From the NCBI GenBank assembly GCA_039822105.1, contig JBCBMW010000018.1:3332-67331 (forward strand): 64,000 nt of DNA, in the 5' to 3' direction. The stretch is from Parvularcula sp039822105. Lineage in GTDB: Bacteria; Pseudomonadota; Alphaproteobacteria; Caulobacterales; Parvularculaceae. The notes under the pieces were generated by a model. The model was given only the letters and a program-made list of their open reading frames with translations. It was not told the origin of the DNA and ran no database searches. The translations under genes and the position numbers were made by a program. Shown here one piece after another: positions 58,448 through 64,000 of this stretch (the stretch's first letter is position 1; the number at the start of each line of letters is the position of its first letter).

Positions 58448-58552
58448 GGCGGACTGATGCCCGCTCCCCTGCGGCAGCGCAACGGGTTGGTGGCGATCGT
58501 CGCTTCATGTCATAACTGGCACGATCAATGCCAATTATGGAGAACCCCCGCG

Positions 58553-58864
58553 ATGGATCAGCCTGTCTACAGCTTTGGCTATATCAACGTGAAGGATCAC
58601 GCCGACTACATGGAGCGCTATGGCCGCCATATCCCAGCGATCATCGCAAAGTTCGGCGGAGAGTTCCTGGCGGCATCCCAAAACAACGCGTTGGTGGAGG
58701 GTGACGCCGCCGGAAACTGGGTCGTGCTCGCTCGCTTTCCAAGCAAAGAGCAGGCCCACGCATTCATGACGTCAGAAGAGTACGCGCCCTTTGCCAAGCT
58801 GCGCCAAGACGAGTTGACCGAAGGCAGCCTCGTGATCTCGTTCTTTGATGAGCTGCCGGCCTAA
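58553..58864 (+). CDS. DUF1330 family protein
   Basis: 103-residue dimeric alpha/beta-barrel (ferredoxin-like) protein of the DUF1330 family: VYSFGYINVKDHADYMERYGRHIPAIIAKFGGEFLA, ALVEGDAAGNWVVLARFPSKEQAHAFMTSEEYAPFAKLR. Function is unknown. GGAG lies about ten bases before ATG 58553; the longer frame overlaps metG on the other strand and is not used. The stop shares CTAA with the next gene. Confidence 0.88.
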   Translation: MDQPVYSFGYINVKDHADYMERYGRHIPAIIAKFGGEFLAASQNNALVEGDAAGNWVVLARFPSKEQAHAFMTSEEYAPFAKLRQDELTEGSLVISFFDELPA

Positions 58865-59664
58865 TTGCCGCCCACGCCAGGGCCGGAGAAGAGATAGCTG
58901 ATCCCCATAAAGGCACCGATGCGCCGGTCCTTTTCCACAATCGGGCTGTTGGTGATGTCGTCCGGCAAGAGGTTCATCGTGGCTGAACCATTGAGCTGAA
59001 TGCGCCGAGTCAGCCTCACGCGCGCATTGGCGCCGACGAAGGGCACAAGGGTGCGGTCGCCATCATAGAAGCGCCGCTCCGGCGTCACCTCATCATTCTC
59101 GACGCCAAAGTAGTAGTCGACGAAGTTGGCGCTTTGGAACCGGACGCCGCCCAGCGGCCGTAGGGAAATCATGCGACCGTTGCTGACCTCGAGGGTCGCC
59201 CGAGCCTCCGCTTCGAAACCGTCATGGGTGCCAGAAACGTCGGACATCGCCTGCAACTGGATCCGCAAACGTCCCATCCGATGAACAAGGCGCCCTCCGA
59301 CCTCGAACGTGCCCTCGCGGTCGTCCATCCCGGTGAGGAAATCGCTGTCCGACGCGTCATAGCCTTGGAAACGGTAGCGGCTTTCAAAAGACACCGTTGT
59401 CGTCTTGGTCGGCTTATAGAACCGGTAGGAGATGTTCGGGCCCGCGACGGTCAGGTTGCCTTTGTTGAAGATAAAGAACGGGACCGGGATGATCTGAACT
59501 TCCTCATCAAGTCCCCGATAAGGCTCAACATTAATAGCCAGCGATCCGCCCACGGCGAAGATCGTCATGTCCTTGTAGCGCTCGATTTCCTCTTGGGTCT
59601 GAGCCGCGGCTGTACTGACGAAAGCCGCCGCACCAGCAGCCAAGGGAAGGGTCAAGGAACGCAT
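58861..59664 (-). CDS. MipA/OmpV-family outer membrane protein
   Basis: 267-residue beta-barrel protein. Start MRSLTLPLAAGAAAF at 59664 has GGAGATT upstream and begins a signal peptide ending near TAAAQ. The mature part has MTIFAVGGSLAINVEPYRGLDEEVQIIPVPFFIFNKGNLTVAGPNISYRFYK, typical of the MipA/OmpV family, and ends with the strand IGAFMGISYLFSGPGV. The family includes scaffolds for murein enzymes, but many members are uncharacterised. It follows parC by 52 bases on the same strand. Confidence 0.85.
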   Translation of the reverse strand: MRSLTLPLAAGAAAFVSTAAAQTQEEIERYKDMTIFAVGGSLAINVEPYRGLDEEVQIIPVPFFIFNKGNLTVAGPNISYRFYKPTKTTTVSFESRYRFQGYDASDSDFLTGMDDREGTFEVGGRLVHRMGRLRIQLQAMSDVSGTHDGFEAEARATLEVSNGRMISLRPLGGVRFQSANFVDYYFGVENDEVTPERRFYDGDRTLVPFVGANARVRLTRRIQLNGSATMNLLPDDITNSPIVEKDRRIGAFMGISYLFSGPGVGGN

Positions 59665-59716
59665 GAGAATCTCCACAGGCACGATATCTTCTCACAACCT
59701 CTCGACGGCGTTAACC

Positions 59717-61978
59717 CTACGGCCGGAATTTGAGGCTGCGCGGGAAGCCTTTTGGCACCTGCTTGCCTGCGCCTCCTCGGCGCCCAACCCATGAACGCCA
59801 GGTAGGCTCAGACTGCTCGCGGCCCGCCTTATCGGTCCAGGTGAGGCCTTCTTTGGCAGTCACGATTGCGGCATCGACCAAAGATGCGGTCCCCGAGCGC
59901 TGAAAAATGACGCCCTTGCCGCGAGTCATGAGTGGCACATCAGCAATCGGAAAGACCAAAAGCTTGCGGTTCGACGTGACACTGGCGACGTGATCCTTAG
60001 GCCCTGGCGCCTGCGGTAACGCACGCGCGGCGACCATCTCGGCACCGTCAGCGAGGTTGAGCAGCTGTTTCCCCTTCCGCGTGTTCGCCACCACGTCCTT
60101 TTCCTCGACCATCAGGCCGTGACCGGCAGAGGACGCAAGAAGGAACGTGCGGCCTTCCGCGGCCAGGTCGATCGCCATGACATCCTCGCCCGCACCAAGG
60201 TCGATAATCAGCCGGATCGGCTCGCCCTGCCCGCGCCCACCAGGAAGTTCTGAAACGGCCAGCGTGTAGCTCTTGCCGTTGGTCGCGAAGGCGTAGATTT
60301 TGTCCGATGTCTGTGCATTGAGGACAAAGCGCTCTTTGTCGCCGTCTTTGTATTTGATCGTACCAGGATCTTCTGTGTGCCCTTTAAGCGTACGGCACCA
60401 ACCCTTTTCAGAGATGACGATGGTGACGGGCTCGCGTTCAACAAGATCATCAAGGTCGACATCGTCATCGGCAGGCGCATCCGTGATCTCTGTCCGCCGC
60501 GCGCCGAGGCCGTCTTTACCGCCAAACGCTTTCTTCGTCTCGCGCAGCTCGCCGATCATGGCGGTGGACTGCTTGTCCTCCGACTTCAGAAGCGCCTTGA
60601 GCTCTTTCTGCTCGGCTTTGAGCTCCTTGTTCTCCTTTTTGATCTCCATCTCTTCGAGCTTGCGAAGAGCGCGGAGGCGCATGTTGAGGATCGCTTCGGC
60701 CTGCACATCGGTCAGGTCAAAGGTCGCGATCAGTTCGTCCTTGGGATGATCCTCATACCGAATGATCCGGATGACCTCATCGAGGTTGAGATAGGCGATG
60801 AGATACCCAGCGAGAATCTCAAGCCGTCGCGCGATCTTATCGAGGCGGTGCTTTGTCCGCCGGATGAGAACATCGCGGCGGTGATCGACAAAGGCGCTCA
60901 AGACATCGCGCAGGCCCATCACCCGCGGCGCACCATCAGCGGCCAGCACGTTCATGTTGAGCGGGAAGCGCACCTCAAGGTCCGTCGCTTTGAAGACCGC
61001 CGCCATGACTGCATCGGCGGGAAGCGTGCCTGAACGTGGTTCGAGCACCAGGCGGATGTCTTCGGCACTCTCGTCACGCACATCGGTGATGATCGGCAAT
61101 TTTTTGCCGTTGATCAGTTCAGCGATGCGCTCGATGAGCCGTGCCTTTTGCACCTGGTACGGAATTTCCGTGATAACGATCTGGTAGCGGCCACGCCCAA
61201 GATCCTCTGTCTCCCATTTGGCACGCAGGCGGAAACCGCCTCGGCCGGTGGCATAGGCCTCGACGAGGCTCTCCCGCGGTTCGACGCAGACACCGCCCGT
61301 CGGGAAATCTGGCCCCTGAATGTGGTTGAGCAGCGTCTCTGTCCGCGCGCCAGGCGTCTTGATCAAATGGATCGACGCATCGATCAACTCGAGGGGATTG
61401 TGCGGCGGAATGCTCGTCGCCATCCCCACGGCGATCCCCGCCGCGCCGTTGGCAAGAAGGTTCGGGAAGGCCGCTGGGAGGACCGCTGGCTCCTGCCCTT
61501 CCCCGTCATAGGTGTCGCGGAAATCGACTGCGTCCTCATCGATGCCTTCAAGAAGAAGCTCAGCCGCCTCCGTCAGACGGCTCTCCGTGTACCGCATAGC
61601 GGCCGCGTTGTCGCCGTCGATATTGCCGAAGTTCCCCTGCCCGTCGACAAGAGGCACACGGATGGCAAAATCCTGCACCAGGCGCACAAGAGCATCATAA
61701 ATCGCCTGGTCGCCATGGGGGTGGAAGTTACCCATGACGTCGCCCACCACCTTGGCCGACTTTTTGTAGCTTCCGTTCGGCGAGAGCCGCATGGCGCGCA
61801 TGCCGTAGAGTATGCGGCGATGCACGGGCTTAAGCCCGTCGCGCACATCAGGAAGCGCCCGCGACGTGATCGTCGACAGCGCATAGGCGAGATACCGCTG
61901 CGACAGCGCGTCGGTGATGGTCTCGTCGAAAATCTGTTCAGGCGGTGGAGGCGGCGGTGTCTTGGTCCGGCGGGCCAT
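59717..61978 (-). CDS. parC: DNA topoisomerase IV subunit A
   Basis: 753-residue DNA cleavage subunit. It starts EQIFDETITDALSQRYLAYALSTITSRALPDVRDGLKPVHRRILYGM, with the catalytic Tyr in AAMRYTESRLT. The quinolone-region stretch reads HPHGDQAIYDA (Gln and Asp at positions that are Ser and Glu in E. coli), an alphaproteobacterial-type form. The C-terminal blades (about 490-740) are those of ParC: shorter than GyrA and no GyrA-box was seen. parE is at 22120. An unusual PPPPPP run is at the N-terminus. Confidence 0.95.
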   Translation of the reverse strand: MARRTKTPPPPPPEQIFDETITDALSQRYLAYALSTITSRALPDVRDGLKPVHRRILYGMRAMRLSPNGSYKKSAKVVGDVMGNFHPHGDQAIYDALVRLVQDFAIRVPLVDGQGNFGNIDGDNAAAMRYTESRLTEAAELLLEGIDEDAVDFRDTYDGEGQEPAVLPAAFPNLLANGAAGIAVGMATSIPPHNPLELIDASIHLIKTPGARTETLLNHIQGPDFPTGGVCVEPRESLVEAYATGRGGFRLRAKWETEDLGRGRYQIVITEIPYQVQKARLIERIAELINGKKLPIITDVRDESAEDIRLVLEPRSGTLPADAVMAAVFKATDLEVRFPLNMNVLAADGAPRVMGLRDVLSAFVDHRRDVLIRRTKHRLDKIARRLEILAGYLIAYLNLDEVIRIIRYEDHPKDELIATFDLTDVQAEAILNMRLRALRKLEEMEIKKENKELKAEQKELKALLKSEDKQSTAMIGELRETKKAFGGKDGLGARRTEITDAPADDDVDLDDLVEREPVTIVISEKGWCRTLKGHTEDPGTIKYKDGDKERFVLNAQTSDKIYAFATNGKSYTLAVSELPGGRGQGEPIRLIIDLGAGEDVMAIDLAAEGRTFLLASSAGHGLMVEEKDVVANTRKGKQLLNLADGAEMVAARALPQAPGPKDHVASVTSNRKLLVFPIADVPLMTRGKGVIFQRSGTASLVDAAIVTAKEGLTWTDKAGREQSEPTWRSWVGRRGGAGKQVPKGFPRSLKFRP

Positions 61979-62258
61979 TCGTATCCTCGGTGATCAAAGG
62001 CCTTTCGTTAGAAAGAGCCGCGCCTGCGATAAAGCCCGAAGTTTTCCGGGTCTCTCACACCAATTGGGCGAAACCCGAGCGCTGAAAACTGGCCGCTTGC
62101 TTCTCTGGCAGGGCCACGGAGCCCAGTCGCCGTCTGGGATTTTATGATTAACGCATCTTTTCAACGTCTTGCGCATTTTAAGGAAGATTTTTCTCGAAAT
62201 ACGTGTTATAGAGGTTGTGATGGCGCGCGGGGAATGCGTCCGTCGAGAGGGAATCGAC

Positions 62259-62936
62259 ATGAAAAACTTCGTTTTGGGCGCTTGCGCCGCGATGGCTGCT
62301 AGCTTTGGTGCGGCGAACGCTGCGGTCCTGGATTTCACCGCCGACGTTCTGTCATCGGCCATCGGGGATGTGCGCACCGCTACGGTCGACAACGTCCTTT
62401 TCACCATCACCGGCCAGCCGAAAGCTGTGAACAACAGCCAGCGTTATGACGGCGGCGATCAAGCATTCTGCGATTTCCTGGCCTGTGAGCGCGACGGCCT
62501 TGGCATGAAGAATGACGAATTCACCGGTGGCGAGAAGCCCCGCGAGCGCGCAACGATCGAGAGTGAAGCGATCCGTGTTGAGCGGATCTTCCTTCTCGAC
62601 CTCTTCAAGAGCAACAATCCTGACAAGGGCGCTGAGTCGGTCCAGATTCGTCTTTACACCGCTGACAATCTCGACAGCGCGGCTCAAACCATCGTTTTCG
62701 ATGCAACCGACGTCAAAGCAGACAACAACGCAGGCTACTACGCCCTTGATGTTGGCCTCTCGAACGTTGTGAAGATGACGTTCCGTGCACGCACACGCTC
62801 GGGTACGGATGACCGCGATTCCGATTTCGCTCTGGCGGGCGTCGAGTTCTCAGAGATGCCCGTCCCTGGTGCAGCTCTCTTCTTCGGTACGGCCTTCCTC
62901 GCTGGTGCCGCAGCGCGCCGGAAGCGTGCTGCCTAA
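62259..62936 (+). CDS. exported protein with VPxPG-type C-terminal sorting tail
   Basis: 225-residue protein. Signal peptide MKNFVLGACAAMAASFGAANA (cleavage about residue 21), a beta-rich passenger domain (VLDFTADVLSSAIGDVRTATVDNVLFTITGQ, two Cys about 70-75, VVKMTFRARTRSGTDDRDSDFALAGVEFSE) and a C-terminal tail VPVPGAALFFGTAFLAGAAARRKRAA. The tail has the motif, hydrophobic helix and basic end of VPLPA-CTERM/PEP-CTERM-type sorting signals. ATG 62259 with GAGAGG eight bases upstream. A terminator follows. No exosortase or other sorting enzyme is in the window. Confidence 0.75.
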   Translation: MKNFVLGACAAMAASFGAANAAVLDFTADVLSSAIGDVRTATVDNVLFTITGQPKAVNNSQRYDGGDQAFCDFLACERDGLGMKNDEFTGGEKPRERATIESEAIRVERIFLLDLFKSNNPDKGAESVQIRLYTADNLDSAAQTIVFDATDVKADNNAGYYALDVGLSNVVKMTFRARTRSGTDDRDSDFALAGVEFSEMPVPGAALFFGTAFLAGAAARRKRAA

Positions 62937-62957
62937 GCTAGCCGCCGAGACACTAAG

Positions 62958-62986
62958 AAACGCCCGCCTATCCAGGCGGGCGTTTT
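62958..62986. terminator. bidirectional terminator between the VPxPG protein gene and kdsA
   Basis: AAACGCCCGCCT-ATCC-AGGCGGGCGTTT, a twelve-base perfect stem with a four-base loop, followed by T on the plus strand and preceded by AAA, so it can serve both the rightward gene and the leftward kdsA. Confidence 0.9.
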
Positions 62987-62996
62987 GCTGTCTGCC

Positions 62997-63872
62997 TTAC
63001 GACTGAGCGAAGTTGTGGAGGCTGGTTCGCGACTTAGCGACGGCGTCGAGCGCTTTGAGCTCCTCAAGGAAGCTCCGCAGCCAGTGAAGCGGGATCATGT
63101 TCGGCCCATCCGACGGCGCATTGTCCGGGTCGGGATGGGTTTCCGCGAAAACGCCTGCAACACCAACAGCGACGGCTGCCCGCGCCAATGTGGGGACCAT
63201 CTCGCGCTGACCACCTGAGGTGCCGCCTTGACCGCCCGGCTGCTGCACCGAATGGGTCGCATCAAAGATGATCGGCGCACCCGTCTCCTCGGCCATCGTC
63301 TTGATACCGCGAAAATCGGTGACCAGTGTGTTGTAGCCAAAGCTCGCACCGCGCTCGGTCACCAGCACGTTGGGATTGCCGGCCCCGGTGATCTTGCCGA
63401 CGACATTTTTCATGTCCCAGGGCGCCAGGAACTGTCCCTTTTTCACCTTGATGATCCGGCCCGTCTCCGCAGCCGCGACCAGGAGGTCCGTCTGGCGACA
63501 AAGGAAAGCCGGGATTTGCAGAACGTCGACCACTTCAGCCACCGGCGCGCATTGCTCGCGCTCATGGATGTCGGTCAGAACCGGGATGCCGAGAGTCTCG
63601 CGGATCTCAGCGAAGACCGGCAAGGCGCCCTCAAGACCCATCCCCCGCTTGGAACTGAGGCTCGTCCGGTTGGCCTTATCAAAGCTCGTTTTGTAGCAAA
63701 CACCGATGCCGAGATCGTCGCAGATCTCCTTGATCGCAGTCGCGGTCTCCAGCGCGTGGTCGCGGCTTTCCATTTGGCAAGGACCCGCGAACAGCATGAA
63801 TGGCGCGGTGTTGGAGATGGTGATGTCGCCGGCGGGCGCTTTCAGCGTCACGGCGGAGTTGATCTTGGTCAT
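62997..63872 (-). CDS. kdsA: 3-deoxy-8-phosphooctulonate synthase
   Basis: 291-residue enzyme that condenses phosphoenolpyruvate and arabinose 5-phosphate to Kdo 8-phosphate for LPS. It carries PFMLFAGPCQMESRDHALETA, YKTSFDKANRTSLSSKRGMGLE, DIHEREQCAPVAEVVDVLQIPAFLCRQTDLL, and FAETHPDPDNAPSDGPNMIPL, all KdsA hallmarks with metal and PEP residues in place. It starts at 63872, nine bases after the end of a truncated sugar-isomerase frame. waaA is in the window; kdsB and kdsC are not. Confidence 0.97.
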   Translation of the reverse strand: MTKINSAVTLKAPAGDITISNTAPFMLFAGPCQMESRDHALETATAIKEICDDLGIGVCYKTSFDKANRTSLSSKRGMGLEGALPVFAEIRETLGIPVLTDIHEREQCAPVAEVVDVLQIPAFLCRQTDLLVAAAETGRIIKVKKGQFLAPWDMKNVVGKITGAGNPNVLVTERGASFGYNTLVTDFRGIKTMAEETGAPIIFDATHSVQQPGGQGGTSGGQREMVPTLARAAVAVGVAGVFAETHPDPDNAPSDGPNMIPLHWLRSFLEELKALDAVAKSRTSLHNFAQS

Positions 63873-63881
63873 AAGCGGGCC

Positions 63882-63998
63882 TTATCGGGACCTCTGACCC
63901 AGCGCAAATGCGCTTTGATGCCAAGAGATCCGACCTATGCCGGTGACGATCATCCGGCCCTTGGCCGCGAGCGTGGTCGCCACCGCTTCCTCAAGCGT
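63882..63998 (-). pseudogene. possible broken KdsD/KpsF-type arabinose-5-phosphate isomerase, right edge
   Basis: Minus-strand frame that enters from the right edge and ends 9 bases before kdsA. It reads TLEEAVATTLAAKGRMIVTGIG, then RISWHQSAFALGQRSR and a stop. The first part matches the start of the SIS domain of KdsD/KpsF (LEEAV...KGRVIVTGxGKSG). The catalytic KSGH segment and the rest of the sugar isomerase domain are missing: after GIG the sequence does not match the family. A truncated gene, or a frameshift or rearrangement junction, is likely. KdsD makes the arabinose 5-phosphate that KdsA uses, so location fits. Confidence 0.4.
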
Positions 63999-64000
63999 CT

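Noticed and set aside
61720..61790. Quinolone-resistance mutation in parC
   Set aside because: Gln and Asp in HPHGDQAIYDA differ from E. coli Ser and Glu, but this appears to be the normal alphaproteobacterial form, so no acquired resistance is claimed.
63679..63924. Overlapping minus frame (MASKRICAGS start) as a continuation of the KdsD frame
   Set aside because: Its sequence does not match the sugar isomerase, and it runs into kdsA in another frame. A simple frameshift does not restore KdsD.

Overview
The window looks like chromosomal DNA of a high-GC, aerobic, Gram-negative alphaproteobacterium. The carA / GatB-YqeY / dnaG / rpoD block, the Kdo and lipid A genes, a CobT cobaltochelatase subunit, a cyclase-like SnoaL protein, TonB-dependent uptake and two proteins with VPxPG-type C-terminal sorting tails all fit this. 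A marine Parvularculaceae- or Hyphomonadaceae-like organism is my best guess, but that is inference from gene content and not a match to a reference. I saw no phage, insertion sequence, CRISPR array, rRNA or plasmid gene.

Region 1 (1-8480) is accessory. It holds a LysR regulator, a leftward three-gene set (SnoaL-like protein, a tandem carboxymuconolactone-decarboxylase-like protein with thrombospondin type 3 calcium repeats, and a DcaP-like porin), and a rightward pair of secreted proteins that closes with a strong terminator: a protein with two avidin-like barrels and a bacterial pepsin-like aspartic protease. This pair is the most unusual content of the window.

Region 2 (8495-19571) is a leftward catabolic locus: MalT-type LuxR regulator, cyclophilin, TonB-dependent receptor, a small secreted Cys-containing protein, HyuA and HyuB (hydantoinase/oxoprolinase-type amidohydrolase subunits) and an NCS1 permease. 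Together they form a complete outer membrane to cytoplasm route for a small cyclic amide or similar nitrogen compound.

Region 3 (19826-36708) is mixed housekeeping: tRNA-Leu(UAA), a CinA-type protein, sfsA, parE, cobT, a RidA/TetR divergent pair around a perfect 18-base palindrome, a phytase-like esterase, rpmB, an NlpD-like LysM/M23 protein, rnr, an ArsR-SRPBCC pair with two identical-arm operators, and carA.

Region 4 (36834-51036) holds YqeY, a VPxPG-tailed membrane protein, dnaG-rpoD with a terminator, a small lipoprotein island, an ABA4-like membrane protein, a 28-residue membrane peptide, and two divergent envelope operons: msbA-like / DMT / ampD leftward and waaA / lpxK / lpxL-like rightward.

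Region 5 (51023-64000) holds a soluble histidine kinase coupled to a MerA-like flavoprotein, rpmH-rnpA-yidC, DUF1338 and DUF427 genes, metG, a DUF1330 gene, a MipA-like porin, parC, a second VPxPG-tailed exported protein, kdsA, and what seems to be a broken kdsD end at the right edge. Seven of the convergent gene pairs in the window end in a shared four-base TTAG, TTAA, CTAG or CTAA, so the genome is tightly packed.
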